Notes: generated from the letters alone by a model not told the origin. Shown: positions 50,202 through 60,111, counted from the first letter of the stretch. The stretch is 64,000 bases of DNA from Epilithonimonas mollis (GCF_900142325.1 NZ_FRAM01000001.1:1364001-1428000), one strand, 5' to 3'. A program made the numbers and translations.

Positions 50202-50897
50202 TTATTCTAATCTTTTTAATAAATCTTCCTGACGCATGCGCCGGAAAATATTTGCCAAAGTTAATACATCTTTTTCACAATAGTGAATGATTCTGTCTAT
50301 ATCACCGTCCTTGTAATATATATCGGCAACCATACTTCCATCTATATCATCCTTTGGTGTAGGAATGCCAAAAATATGAGCGAGCAGCTCCAATGATACG
50401 TAACTTTTCCAATCCCCGAATTTCCAGAGTTCCATAGTATCAATATGCAGGATCTCCCAGGGTTTCTTTCCAAACATCTGAAAAGGAATTGGCGGTTGTA
50501 TCCCATGAATTAAAAGTCGTCTTGAGATGTAAGGGAAATCAAACTCTTTTCCGTTGTGTGCGCAGAGAACGACATTGGAAAGACGGGTATTGTTAAACAA
50601 TTCACAAAAGGAGATCAACAAATCTTTTTCTTCTCCCGAGAATGTTTTGATTTTCAGCTTCCCTGTATTTGCATCTACCATTCCGATTGAGATGCAGACG
50701 ATCATCCCGAACTCTGCCATAATGCCGGCTCTTTGTTCATAAAAATCAGAAGCTTCGATTTCTTCCTTTCTTTGGGATTTTGTTTTTTTATCCCAAAGGT
50801 ATTGGGTCGTTGGGTCAAGATTATTCCAGGAATCAATCTGAGGGACGGTTTCGATATCCAGGAAAAGTATATTTTCAATAGGAATTTTATGGATCAT
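50202..50897 (-). CDS. 3'-5' exonuclease of the DEDD superfamily
   Basis: 231 residues. RNase H-like exonuclease with ILFLDIETVPQ (DxE, site I), VVLCAHNGKEFDFPYISR (Exo II, NxxxFD) and the C-terminal IIHYCEKDVLTLANIFRR (YxxxD-like, Exo III). It resembles the predicted PolB-like proofreading exonuclease family of Bacteroidota. I use the ATG at 50897: the longer frame starts inside the actF terminator hairpin (50922-50949). Confidence 0.87.
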   Translation of the reverse strand: MIHKIPIENILFLDIETVPQIDSWNNLDPTTQYLWDKKTKSQRKEEIEASDFYEQRAGIMAEFGMIVCISIGMVDANTGKLKIKTFSGEEKDLLISFCELFNNTRLSNVVLCAHNGKEFDFPYISRRLLIHGIQPPIPFQMFGKKPWEILHIDTMELWKFGDWKSYVSLELLAHIFGIPTPKDDIDGSMVADIYYKDGDIDRIIHYCEKDVLTLANIFRRMRQEDLLKRLE

Positions 50898-50921
50898 TTG
50901 TATTATTTGTTTAAAAGTAAT

Positions 50922-50949
50922 AAAAAAACCCAACATTACTGCTGGGTTA
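50922..50949 (-). terminator. Terminator of the act (alternative complex III) operon
   Basis: Minus-strand AACCCAGCAGTAATGTTGGG hairpin with a seven-T run, 23 bp after the actF stop. Confidence 0.8.
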
Positions 50950-50972
50950 TATTTTGATTTTCCAAAATTAAT

Positions 50973-52307
50973 TTAGAACGGATATTCGTAAATCTCTGAT
51001 TCGTGATAGTATGGATTGCCTGTAGGCATTAACTTCAGTTTTGACAAGGCTGTCATAACAACGAAAACAAATAATCCAATGACGAAAACAAATGAACCTA
51101 ATACCAGCAATAAATTTGAAGCATTATTCCAGTAAGGGCCGACTGTTCCCGGCATTACCATATTGAAATAATCTACTGCGTGACCGAAAATTACCAAACA
51201 GGCCATAAGTGTAACTACTTTGTAATTTCTTTTGATGCTGCTGCTTACCAATACCAATAATGGCGCAAGGAAATTAATCACCAACATTGGTAAGAAAGTA
51301 GGTTTATAATATTCGAATCGGCCGAAGAAATAGTTAACCTCTTCCGGAACATTCGCATACCAATATAACATAAACTGACAAAACCAAAGGTAAGACCACA
51401 ACATACTCGTTGCGAATAAAAATTTACCAAGATCGTGCAGATGGTTGTTATTGAACTGAGGATAAACGCCTTTTTTCTTCAGATAAACACTGATGATAAT
51501 CATTACAGCAATTGAAGTCGATAAACAACTAACCATTGAATACCAAATGTAAAGTGTAGAATACCAATGTGGATCAATAGACATCAACCAATCCCATGCC
51601 CATGCTGCAGATGCAAAACCAAAGAATGCGATGTAACCGACGCTCCAGCTGTATAAACTGGCGTAGATTTTCCTGTTGCCTTTGTTTTCATCCACCTTTT
51701 TGGAAAGATTTTTCAATTTCCAGACAAAGAAAGAAGCTCCAACCACATAGATTATCGTTCTTATTGCATAAAATGGAATGTTAAGAAATCTTTTCTTTTC
51801 AAATAATATCACATCAAATTCAGGAGAATTAGGATCTGTTAAATTAGGATCCATCCAGTGAAAAAGGTGTCCTTGGTGCGTAATATTCAGAATCATTATG
51901 ATTACCAGCAATGCTCCTCCGTACGGAATGAATGATGCGATAGCTTCCATTACTCTTGTCACAATAATCGACCAGCCTGCATGTGCTGCGTGCTGAATAC
52001 TGTAAAAGAATAATGCACAACAGCTGATTCCGAATGCAAATACGGCAAATGTGTGAATTGCTGCCAAAGGCTGATTATGAATTTGATGCTTGGCATGATC
52101 CAAATGAGCATTGTGATCCTGGGGACCAACCAGCTCACTAGAGTGCGAAGGTGCATCATGTCCCTTTGAATGAACAGACTCCATCCAATGAGAGATTGCA
52201 GTGTCATCCAATCCGTGGTTAAGAGCATAACCAATACCGAATAAAACAACTCCTACAACAATAAGTATAATTGAATATAATCTTAATTTAGGTGAAAAAC
52301 TATACAT
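50973..52307 (-). CDS. actF: Alternative complex III subunit ActF
   Basis: 444 residues, about 10 membrane helices, NrfD/PsrC-like but lacking quinone-site detail seen in ActC. Quinol:cytochrome c oxidoreductase subunit. A histidine-rich periplasmic loop (residues ~45-80, including HSKGHDAPSHSS and QDHNAHLDHAKHQIHN) is striking. ILNITHQGHLFHWMDPNLTD is seen in other ActF proteins. Last gene of actABCDEF; 12 bp from actE. Confidence 0.93.
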   Translation of the reverse strand: MYSFSPKLRLYSIILIVVGVVLFGIGYALNHGLDDTAISHWMESVHSKGHDAPSHSSELVGPQDHNAHLDHAKHQIHNQPLAAIHTFAVFAFGISCCALFFYSIQHAAHAGWSIIVTRVMEAIASFIPYGGALLVIIMILNITHQGHLFHWMDPNLTDPNSPEFDVILFEKKRFLNIPFYAIRTIIYVVGASFFVWKLKNLSKKVDENKGNRKIYASLYSWSVGYIAFFGFASAAWAWDWLMSIDPHWYSTLYIWYSMVSCLSTSIAVMIIISVYLKKKGVYPQFNNNHLHDLGKFLFATSMLWSYLWFCQFMLYWYANVPEEVNYFFGRFEYYKPTFLPMLVINFLAPLLVLVSSSIKRNYKVVTLMACLVIFGHAVDYFNMVMPGTVGPYWNNASNLLLVLGSFVFVIGLFVFVVMTALSKLKLMPTGNPYYHESEIYEYPF

Positions 52308-52319
52308 TTTTTTCTTTTT

Positions 52320-53039
52320 TTATTTAGCATTGGTTTTAGCTTCAGCTGCTGGCGCAGCAGAAGTTTTTTCTGGTGTAGCAGCATCTGCAGGCTTAGCACT
52401 GGCAGCTAGTGTAGGTGCTTTGAATGTATTGTAAACATATAAAGCCACTCTCCATCTGTCACCAACGTTCAGCTGTCCTGCATAGGATCCCATTGCATTT
52501 CTACCATTAGTCAAAACATAGTGAACAGAGCCTATCGTGATCTCTCTATCCGCATATTTAGGAACTCCGGAATAAGCACCACTCTGTACAATTGTTCCTT
52601 GTCCGTCACCGTTTACACCATGACAGGCAGCACAGGTATGTTCATACAAATTCTTTCCTCGGGCCAGATCTTTTTCAAGATTTTCTGCTTTTAACGGAGA
52701 TACAGTAATTGATTTTGATGCATCATATCCTGCATTATACTCTTCCATGTTTTTTGGTAAAGCCTCCTCACTGACTATTCCGTCCTTGTTTTGGGAGATA
52801 CTTCCTTCTACGGGTGCTAAACCTGTTGCACCATTACGTGCAACAAAAGCAGGGATTTCATTTTCATGCTTGGAATAAGCATCCTGAGCTTTCATCAATG
52901 GGTCATAGGCAACAGGAAAATACATATCCGGAAAATATACCAAAGGTGGGTTATCTTTTGGTCCGCAAGAATTCAGTAAAACAGTTGTTAAACCAAAGAT
53001 CGCAGTCAATTTTAATATATTATTCTTCATCTTAGGCAT
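52320..53039 (-). CDS. actE: Alternative complex III monohaem cytochrome subunit ActE
   Basis: 239 residues. Lipoprotein signal (LTAIFGLTTVLLNSC, lipid Cys C25) and one c-type haem, HTCAACHGVNGDG, with YAGQLNVGDRWRVALYVYN toward the end. Membrane-anchored cytochrome delivering electrons within ACIII. The C-terminal 40 residues are Ala/Lys/Thr-rich. The ATG overlaps the actD stop by 8 bp; M4 at 53030 is an alternative start with the same signal peptide. Confidence 0.92.
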   Translation of the reverse strand: MPKMKNNILKLTAIFGLTTVLLNSCGPKDNPPLVYFPDMYFPVAYDPLMKAQDAYSKHENEIPAFVARNGATGLAPVEGSISQNKDGIVSEEALPKNMEEYNAGYDASKSITVSPLKAENLEKDLARGKNLYEHTCAACHGVNGDGQGTIVQSGAYSGVPKYADREITIGSVHYVLTNGRNAMGSYAGQLNVGDRWRVALYVYNTFKAPTLAASAKPADAATPEKTSAAPAAEAKTNAK

Positions 53040-53553
53040 CTTTAACAGTTATTTCTTCAACACCTGTATCGATTAACAGCTGTTTTATGGTTTCAACATC
53101 GTCAGAAACAAACTCCATCATGAATTTGTCATCCGTAGTTCTAGGATCCGGATTTTGAGGTTTTGCTCCGGGATACATTTTGTTTCTTACCAAGAATGTC
53201 AATGACATCAGGTGAGCAGAACAGAAAACCATTAACTCAAACATTGGATCAATAAAAGCCGGGAAGTTATGAATCCAGTCAAATGATGGTTTACCACCAA
53301 TATTCTGAGGCCAGTCGTGGTTCATAATCCAAGCTGTTAGTGTGATACCGATAGTCACTCCATAACAAGCATAGATAAATGCTGCATCAGAAATTCTTGT
53401 TTTTTTAAGTCCAAGTGCTTTATCCAATCCGTGAACAGGGAATGGCGTATAAACTTCGTTTATTTTGATCCCTTTATCATTGAAGGCTTTAACGCCGTGC
53501 ATCAAGTCATCGTCGTCGCCGTAAAGTCCGTATATAATCTTAGTGGTGCTCAT
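53032..53553 (-). CDS. actD: Alternative complex III subunit ActD (DUF3341)
   Basis: 173 residues. Two membrane helices (AFIYACYGVTIGITLTAWIM; FELMVFCSAHLMSLTFLV) after the conserved start MSTTKIIYGLYGDDDDLMHG and KINEVYTPFPVHGLDKALGL. DUF3341 subunit peripheral to the membrane core. I take the ATG at 53553 since the longer frame adds nine basic residues inside actC; the overlap with actC remains 14 bp. A GGAG-rich sequence precedes the start. Confidence 0.92.
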   Translation of the reverse strand: MSTTKIIYGLYGDDDDLMHGVKAFNDKGIKINEVYTPFPVHGLDKALGLKKTRISDAAFIYACYGVTIGITLTAWIMNHDWPQNIGGKPSFDWIHNFPAFIDPMFELMVFCSAHLMSLTFLVRNKMYPGAKPQNPDPRTTDDKFMMEFVSDDVETIKQLLIDTGVEEITVKDA

Positions 53554-54937
53554 CTCCTTCTTTTGCTTTATAAGTTTCACCGGAAATTTTCAAAATACTC
53601 TTCAATTCTGCCTGCGCAATTACAGGAAATGTTCTTGCATACAAAAGGAATAATACAGAGAAGAACCCGATTGTTCCAAGATATACACCAACATCGATAA
53701 TGGTTGGCTTAAACATTGTCCAGGATGATGGTAAATAATCTCTGGATAAGTTGATTACTATAATATCAAAACGCTCAAACCACATACCTATATTGATAAT
53801 TAATGCAATGATGAATGTCCAGAATATATTAGTTCTGACTTTTTTGAACCAGAATGCAGCCGGTACAACCAAGTTACAGATAATCAATGCCCAGAATGCC
53901 CACCAATAAGGTCCAACTGCTGCTCCGGGAGAAAGGTATGTAAAATCTTCAAATCTTGACCCGGAATACCATCCGATAAAATATTCAGTAGCGTAAGCTA
54001 CAGTTACCATACCACCTGTTACAACGATTACGATGTTCATAATTTCGATATGATACATTGTGATGTAGTCTTCCAGGTGACAAACTTTTCTGGCTACCAA
54101 CAATAATGTCTGTACCATTGCAAATCCTGAAAAAATTGCTCCGGCCACGAAATATGGAGGATAGATGGTTGAGTGCCATCCTTTAATTACCGAAGTAGCA
54201 AAGTCAAATGATACTGTTGTGTGAACCGAGAATACAAGTGGTGTTGCCAAACCTGCAAGAACCAAAGATAGTTCTTCGAATCTTTGCCAGTGTTTTGCTT
54301 TTCCACCCCAACCAAAAGCAAGAAGTGTATAAATCTTTTTGTTGAAAGGTGTTTTTGCTCTATCTCTGATCATTGCAAAGTCAGGAATCAATCCCATGAA
54401 CCAGAATACAACTGATACAGAGAAATATGTCGAGATTGCAAATACGTCCCAAAGTAATGGCGAGTTGAAGTTAACCCAAAGGGAACCGAACTGGTTTGGC
54501 AAAGGGAAAACCCAGTATCCAACCCAAACTCTACCCATGTGGATTACCGGGAAGATAGCTGCCTGACAAACCGCAAAGATTGTCATGGCTTCTGCAGAAC
54601 GGTTAACCGACATTCTCCATCTTTGTCTAAATAATAATAGTACCGCTGAGATCAATGTTCCGGCGTGACCAATACCTACCCACCATACGAAGTTGGTGAT
54701 ATCCCAACCCCAGTTGATAGTTCTGTTTAGTCCCCACGCACCGATTCCGGTTCCAATAGTGTAGGCGATACAACCGAATCCGTAAACAAACAGAACCAAG
54801 GCTGCATATAAAGATGCCCACCACAGTTTACCTGCACGTTCTTCGATAGGTCTTGCGATATCTTCTGTAATATCGTGATAAGTCTTGTGACCAATAATTA
54901 AAGGTTCCCTTATCGGAGCTTCGTAATGTCCTGACAT
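53540..54937 (-). CDS. actC: Alternative complex III NrfD-like subunit ActC
   Basis: 465 residues, about 10 helices. NrfD/PsrC family quinol-interacting membrane subunit: NWGWDITNFVWWVGIGHAGT, LFRQRWRMSVNRSAEAM and HTTVSFDFATSVIKGWHSTIYPPYFVAGA are family signatures. The N-terminus MSGHYEAPIREPLIIGHKTY is typical. Starts 7 bp after actB. Confidence 0.95.
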   Translation of the reverse strand: MSGHYEAPIREPLIIGHKTYHDITEDIARPIEERAGKLWWASLYAALVLFVYGFGCIAYTIGTGIGAWGLNRTINWGWDITNFVWWVGIGHAGTLISAVLLLFRQRWRMSVNRSAEAMTIFAVCQAAIFPVIHMGRVWVGYWVFPLPNQFGSLWVNFNSPLLWDVFAISTYFSVSVVFWFMGLIPDFAMIRDRAKTPFNKKIYTLLAFGWGGKAKHWQRFEELSLVLAGLATPLVFSVHTTVSFDFATSVIKGWHSTIYPPYFVAGAIFSGFAMVQTLLLVARKVCHLEDYITMYHIEIMNIVIVVTGGMVTVAYATEYFIGWYSGSRFEDFTYLSPGAAVGPYWWAFWALIICNLVVPAAFWFKKVRTNIFWTFIIALIINIGMWFERFDIIVINLSRDYLPSSWTMFKPTIIDVGVYLGTIGFFSVLFLLYARTFPVIAQAELKSILKISGETYKAKEGDEHH

Positions 54938-54944
54938 TTTTTAC

Positions 54945-57900
54945 CTATTTATTATTTAAACTTTCTTTTCTGTTTCTGATTTTTGTATGGTAGAATACGT
55001 TTGGTTTTGTACCAATTTCTTCTAACAAAACATATTTTCTGTTACTGTTGAACAAGCTGCGAACTTCTGAATTAACATCATTCATATCACCGAATTTTAA
55101 AGAACCAGTAGAACAAGCATTAGCACAAGCTACCTGGAATTCTCCATCTTTTACTCTTCTTCCTTCTTTCTTAGCTTCTAGGATAACGTTCTGTGTCATT
55201 TGGATACACATAGAGCATTTTTCCATCACCCCTCTTGTTCTTGTAACTACATCCGGGTTAAGAACCATTCTTCCCAAATCATTGTTCATATTGAAGTCAA
55301 ACTTGTCATTCAATGCATAATTGAACCAGTTGAATCTTCTTACTTTATAAGGACAGTTGTTGGCACAATATCTTGTACCGATACATCTGTTATAAGCCAT
55401 TTGATTTTGACCTTGTTTTCCGTGTGATGTCGCAGCAACAGGACAAACGGTTTCACAAGGTGCATGATTACAGTGCTGACACATAACCGGCTGGAAGATC
55501 ACATCAGGATTTTCAGCAGCATTTTCAAGCGCTCCTTTGATTCCTAAAACATCACTACCATAAAGTTCCGGCACAGCCATTCCTTCTTTAAGTCCTTCGT
55601 AAACTTCAACTTTTTGTTCAGTGGAATAGTAACGGTCGATTCTCAGCCAGTACATATCTCTGGACATTCTCACCTCTTCCTTACCAACAACAGGAACGTT
55701 GTTCTCTGCCTGACATGCGATAACGCAAGCACCACACCCAGTACAAGAATTAAGGTCTACAGAAAGATTGAAGTGGGGACCGTCTGTATCATCATAAGCA
55801 TCCCAAAGGTCAACTTTTCCGATAGGAAGCTCACCTCCAATTGTATGCATCGCCAAAGGTTTGTTCCATTCATCTACTGGTTTATTTACAAAATCATCTA
55901 AAGTAACTTCTTTAGCAATTTCATAACGACCCATCAACGTATTCTGAAGCTGCATCCCCGCAAACTCATGTCCGTCTCCTGATTTTTCTATTTTTACATT
56001 TGTCAAAACCGTATTGTATCCATCAAATAACGGATAAGCATTAACTCCTGTTTCTGCAACTTTACCGGAATCTTTCTTACCATAACCAAGTGCAAGTCCA
56101 AGAGAACCGTCTGCCTGACCAGGCTGGATAAACACAGGAACATCTTTTAGTGTTACACCATTTACCGTAAGATTTACAGTATCGCCATCCAGCTGCATCC
56201 TTGCATTAAGACTGTTTTCCAATCCTAAACTTTCTGCATCTTTTGGCGAAATAGTAAGATAATTATCCCAGGATAATCTTGAGATCGGATCAGGAAGTTC
56301 CATTAACCAAGGGTTGTTAGACTGCGTTCCGTCACCTATAGAGGGTTTTGTGTAAAGTTGTAATTCTAATTGTGCCGGCTTGAATGCTGACAACTCGGCA
56401 ACAGCCTGAGCAGCGTTTCCACCAGAATAAGCCAATCCAGTCGAAAGTCCGCCAGCTGCAAATCCGTTGTAGAGATTCTTGTTGAATGACAATCCGCCGT
56501 TAAGCGTTAAAGCATTAGCTTTTAAATAATTATAATAATTGTTAGCCGGATTATCTTTTCCATTGATCCACACTAAAAGTGATTCTTCTATCTGTCTGGA
56601 TTTGTAAATCTTTTGGATTGTAGGCTGCATTAAAGAATACGCACCTGTTTCCGGTGTGATATCACCCCACGATTCTAACCAGTGTGTGAAAGGAATAACC
56701 GCTTTCGAAGCTTTATATAATTCGTTTTTCTTATCTGTTATTGCAACAGAGTAAGGTACTTTTTCAATAGCAGATTTTAAAGACTGGCCTTTTGCGTGAG
56801 AATAGATCGGGTTGATATTGTTTGTAATCAAAACGCCAACCTGTCCGCCATTCAGCCAAGACAAAAACTCGTTGAATTTTGCGTTGTCATATTCTTTAAG
56901 GAAATTAGCTTTACCGGTGAAAGCTTTAGAACCTAATTTCTGATTAATCAAATGAGCTAAAACATAAGCCGCTTTGGATCCATCTGCAAAAACAACAGCA
57001 TTGCTGCCTTTTGCCTGAAGTTCTTTAACGATTTCTGAAGCTAATTTATCAGAAGTTCCGCCATTGAGTCCGTTGTAAACCTCTACTAAAGTTTTGAAAA
57101 CAGCACTTGGCTTCAATCTGTATCTTGAATCTGAGTTTGCACCCGTCAAGCTCATATTAGACTCAACCTGGATATGTCTCAGCATATTTTCTCCCGGCTT
57201 TCTTGCAGCAGCATAAGATACTTCTAAGCTGCATGCGTTATAGTCTCCAAGGAAATCTGCGTTAAATGATACAACCAACTGAGAAGTACTCAAGTCATAA
57301 ACAGGTAATGCTCTCTGTCCGAAAACTTCCTGCGCAGCATCCAAAGCAGCTGCGTAAGGGAAAGCATCATAAGTTACTAATTCAGCAGAAGGATATTTTG
57401 TCTTGAAATCTCCGAACAACTTTTTGAAAGTCGGGCTTGGAAATGAATGTGACAATACCACAATCTTTTTCCCACCGTTCTGAGATTCAGTAAGACCTTT
57501 CAGTACAAAATCATCTACTTTATTGAAGTCTCCCATCTCTTCACCATTCAAAGCAGGATACTTTACTTTATCATTATCATAAAGAGAAAGAACACTTGCC
57601 TGAGCTCTGGCATTGGTTTTTCCTAGATTACCGGCAGCAGAATTAGCATCAATTCTGATAGGACGCCCTTCTCTTGTTTTCACCAAAACACTGGCAAAAT
57701 CGAAACCGTCAAAATAAGAAGATGCGTAAAAGTTAGGAATCCCGGGAATGATGTCGTGCGGCTTTACCACATAAGGAATCGTTTTGATAACCGGTGCTTC
57801 ACAAGCTGCCAAAGTTACAGCAGCTGTAGAGAAACCCAATAACTTCAGGAAATCTCTACGGGACGTTCCCGAATTGTTATCAGACTCTCCCAAGAATTCA

Positions 57901-58004
57901 TCTACCGGAATTTCGTTCTGAAATTCTTTCTGAGCCAACTTTGCATTCAAAGTCGGATCTTTTAGTTCGTGAATACTTCTGAATTGTATTTTATTTGAAG
58001 CCAT
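54945..58004 (-). CDS. actB: Alternative complex III Fe-S/molybdopterin-like subunit ActB
   Basis: 1019 residues. Tat signal at residues 48-60 (SRRDFLKLLGFS). N-terminal part resembles a molybdopterin oxidoreductase but has lost the cofactor; C-terminal part is a ferredoxin-like domain with Cys clusters CTGCGACVIACQAENN, CQHCNHAPCETVCPVA, CIGTRYCANNCPYK and CSMCIQM/CANACS, so three or four Fe-S clusters. Electron-transfer subunit of ACIII on the periplasmic side. 21 bp after actA. Confidence 0.96.
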   Translation of the reverse strand: MASNKIQFRSIHELKDPTLNAKLAQKEFQNEIPVDEFLGESDNNSGTSRRDFLKLLGFSTAAVTLAACEAPVIKTIPYVVKPHDIIPGIPNFYASSYFDGFDFASVLVKTREGRPIRIDANSAAGNLGKTNARAQASVLSLYDNDKVKYPALNGEEMGDFNKVDDFVLKGLTESQNGGKKIVVLSHSFPSPTFKKLFGDFKTKYPSAELVTYDAFPYAAALDAAQEVFGQRALPVYDLSTSQLVVSFNADFLGDYNACSLEVSYAAARKPGENMLRHIQVESNMSLTGANSDSRYRLKPSAVFKTLVEVYNGLNGGTSDKLASEIVKELQAKGSNAVVFADGSKAAYVLAHLINQKLGSKAFTGKANFLKEYDNAKFNEFLSWLNGGQVGVLITNNINPIYSHAKGQSLKSAIEKVPYSVAITDKKNELYKASKAVIPFTHWLESWGDITPETGAYSLMQPTIQKIYKSRQIEESLLVWINGKDNPANNYYNYLKANALTLNGGLSFNKNLYNGFAAGGLSTGLAYSGGNAAQAVAELSAFKPAQLELQLYTKPSIGDGTQSNNPWLMELPDPISRLSWDNYLTISPKDAESLGLENSLNARMQLDGDTVNLTVNGVTLKDVPVFIQPGQADGSLGLALGYGKKDSGKVAETGVNAYPLFDGYNTVLTNVKIEKSGDGHEFAGMQLQNTLMGRYEIAKEVTLDDFVNKPVDEWNKPLAMHTIGGELPIGKVDLWDAYDDTDGPHFNLSVDLNSCTGCGACVIACQAENNVPVVGKEEVRMSRDMYWLRIDRYYSTEQKVEVYEGLKEGMAVPELYGSDVLGIKGALENAAENPDVIFQPVMCQHCNHAPCETVCPVAATSHGKQGQNQMAYNRCIGTRYCANNCPYKVRRFNWFNYALNDKFDFNMNNDLGRMVLNPDVVTRTRGVMEKCSMCIQMTQNVILEAKKEGRRVKDGEFQVACANACSTGSLKFGDMNDVNSEVRSLFNSNRKYVLLEEIGTKPNVFYHTKIRNRKESLNNK

Positions 58005-58025
58005 TTATACTTCTAATTTTTGTTA

Positions 58026-59396
58026 TTAATAATGACATTTACCACACTCAAGACCTCCAATTGCATCCACAGTGATCTTGCTTCCTTCACCATATTGTTT
58101 TTTCAACTTATCATGCAGATTCTTGAAGTATTCTTTATTATAACCATTGTTCATATCTACTTCTGTAGTTCTGTGACATTCGATACACCATCCCATTGTG
58201 AAGTTGTTCGCCATCTGTACTACATTCATTGTATCAATTTTTCCGTGGCAAGCTTTACAAACTACATCAATCTTGTTTGCAGGATCTTTCTGCTTGGCAT
58301 TGAATGAATTGATAATAGCCTGCTCCCCTGCAACAACGTGCTGTGAGTGATTGAAGTAAACAAAATCCGGCATGTTGTGGATTCGTGTCCATTCTATAGG
58401 TGTAGTCTTACCTGTGTAAGCCTGTTTGGATTCATCCCAACCTGCAGCTGCATAGATTTTTTTTATCTCCCCTGTGTAGAATTCTCTATCTTTTCCAGGC
58501 TCAAGATATTTCCCTTTGTATTCGGAAATTGTTCTGTGACAGTTCATGCAAACATTCACCGAAGGAATCTCGGAAACCTTACCATACTTCGCACCGGAGT
58601 GGCAAAGCTGACAGTCAATTTTATTTTCCCCAGCGTGGATCTTATGTGAGAAGTAAATCGGTTGTTCCGGAGCATATCCTTTATAAACACCGATCCACAT
58701 CAACCAGTTCCAGACACCATATGCTGCAAACAAGGCAAGCAACCCAATGATTCCTTTTCCTATATAACTGTATTTCTCATACAGTACAGAGAAAGATGTG
58801 ATTCTTGTAGAGTTAAGCTCGGATAATTCCGGAGACTGCTGCAGTTTTACCAGCTGACGGATCTTCAGCAACAACCAGAATAAAAGACCGGCGATTGCTA
58901 TTAATGCAGCAATCATAATCTTAGAATTCAGCTGTTGAGCTTTTGCAGCTTCAATAGAAGCAATATCGTTATTGGCAGCTGCCCCTTCAGCTTTATCAGC
59001 CACAGGCTCGTCTGCAGGAGGATTAGTTGTGTAAGCTAAGATGTCATCAATATCCTGCTCAGACAAGCTGGGAAATTGCAGCATCTCAGTTTTATTGAAC
59101 TTTTCAAAAACCTCGTTGGCATATTTATCCCCAGATGCTCTTAAAGACTTGTTATCCTTAATCCATTTGTGAAGCCAATCTGTATCAAGATTCTGTTCTT
59201 TCTTTAATCTGTCCACTACGCCGCCAAGTGCCGGTCCAATAACTTGTTTATCCAATGCGTGACAAGCCGTACAGTTTGCCTTGAACAAATCCTGTCCTTT
59301 CTTTGGATCGCCTTGTGCATAAACAGAAGCGCCGGTTGATAACAACAAGCTAATTGCTATCAGACCCTTTTTGTAATGCTTTCTCCAACTAATCAT
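58026..59396 (-). CDS. actA: Alternative complex III multihaem cytochrome ActA, N-terminal cytochrome c fusion
   Basis: 456 residues. Signal peptide, an N-terminal monohaem cytochrome c domain (NCTACHALDKQ, C42), a helix (IMIAALIAIAGLLFWLLLKI), then a second membrane segment and a pentahaem domain with CQLCH, CMNCH, CKACH, CIECH and a terminal CGKCHY. That is six CxxCH sites, compared with five in the separate ActA known from Rhodothermus. First gene of the operon; -7 box at 59447-59454. Divergent from the SPOR gene. Confidence 0.94.
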   Translation of the reverse strand: MISWRKHYKKGLIAISLLLSTGASVYAQGDPKKGQDLFKANCTACHALDKQVIGPALGGVVDRLKKEQNLDTDWLHKWIKDNKSLRASGDKYANEVFEKFNKTEMLQFPSLSEQDIDDILAYTTNPPADEPVADKAEGAAANNDIASIEAAKAQQLNSKIMIAALIAIAGLLFWLLLKIRQLVKLQQSPELSELNSTRITSFSVLYEKYSYIGKGIIGLLALFAAYGVWNWLMWIGVYKGYAPEQPIYFSHKIHAGENKIDCQLCHSGAKYGKVSEIPSVNVCMNCHRTISEYKGKYLEPGKDREFYTGEIKKIYAAAGWDESKQAYTGKTTPIEWTRIHNMPDFVYFNHSQHVVAGEQAIINSFNAKQKDPANKIDVVCKACHGKIDTMNVVQMANNFTMGWCIECHRTTEVDMNNGYNKEYFKNLHDKLKKQYGEGSKITVDAIGGLECGKCHY

Positions 59397-59446
59397 TTAT
59401 ATAATCTTGGGTTAGTAATATTGTATTGAGTTTACATTCAATTCCG

Positions 59447-59454
59447 CAAAAATA
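59447..59454 (-). promoter_or_regulatory. -7 box of the act operon
   Basis: Minus-strand TATTTTTG, exact TAnnTTTG match, 50 bp before the actA ATG. Confidence 0.65.
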
Positions 59455-59535
59455 GCACTTTAACAAAAATTAAGAAGCCTATTTGCATGGATTTTATCAT
59501 TTATTTTTAATTTGTAACTGTTCTAAATAACAGGA

Positions 59536-59566
59536 TTTGCGTTTCGTTCAATTTATTTTAAATTTG
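59536..59566 (+). promoter_or_regulatory. Promoter of the SPOR gene
   Basis: TTTG at 59536-59539, 19-bp spacer, TAAATTTG at 59559-59566: a full consensus Bacteroidota promoter, 16 bp before the ATG. Confidence 0.8.
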
Positions 59567-59582
59567 CTGAAAATATTTTCAA

Positions 59583-60089
59583 ATGAACAATCTGCTCAGG
59601 CTTTTTATAGTCACAACATTATTTAGTTTTTACCAAATTGATGCTCAATACGTTGTAAAGAAAGACACTTTGTCGGGAACCGAATTATCGTTTGCTTTGG
59701 ACGAGCGAATCAATGATGCTTTGGAAAAAATAGAAGGTAACTGCAACAGAATTTCGGACGCACCAACAAAGTCTGTTAAGGTCCTGATCCCAAGCAGAGA
59801 GCTTACTAATGCTGAAGTGTGCAGAAAAAATCCAAAGATTATGGGTTTTAAAATCCAGGTTGTAACTGTTAAAAGTAATGAAGATGCCAGAAAAATCGCT
59901 ACGGAATTCAGAAATAATTTCAGAAGCCTGAAGGTGGAAACCGATGCTTCATTACGTCCAAATTATAAAATCCTAGCCGGAAGTTATTTCTCAAAACAGA
60001 GTGCATCAGATGATCTCAGAAATATTAAAAGAGTTTATCCAAGTGCTTTAATTGTTCCGTACGCTGTTTTTTGTGTAGAAGCTAAGTAA
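59583..60089 (+). CDS. SPOR-domain secreted protein
   Basis: 168 residues with a signal peptide (LLRLFIVTTLFSFYQIDAQ) and a C-terminal SPOR domain: MGFKIQVVTVKSNEDARKIA, then NYKILAGSYFSKQSASDDLR and KRVYPSALIVPY. SPOR domains bind denuded septal peptidoglycan, so it may localise to the division site. N-terminal half is of unknown fold, with two cysteines. Transcribed alone, divergent from actA, ended by a terminator at 60112. Confidence 0.88.
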   Translation: MNNLLRLFIVTTLFSFYQIDAQYVVKKDTLSGTELSFALDERINDALEKIEGNCNRISDAPTKSVKVLIPSRELTNAEVCRKNPKIMGFKIQVVTVKSNEDARKIATEFRNNFRSLKVETDASLRPNYKILAGSYFSKQSASDDLRNIKRVYPSALIVPYAVFCVEAK

Positions 60090-60111
60090 GAAAATTAAAA
60101 TATTACTAAGG

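Noticed and set aside
50898-50936. Longer start for the exonuclease at 50936
   Set aside because: It lies inside the act operon terminator hairpin.
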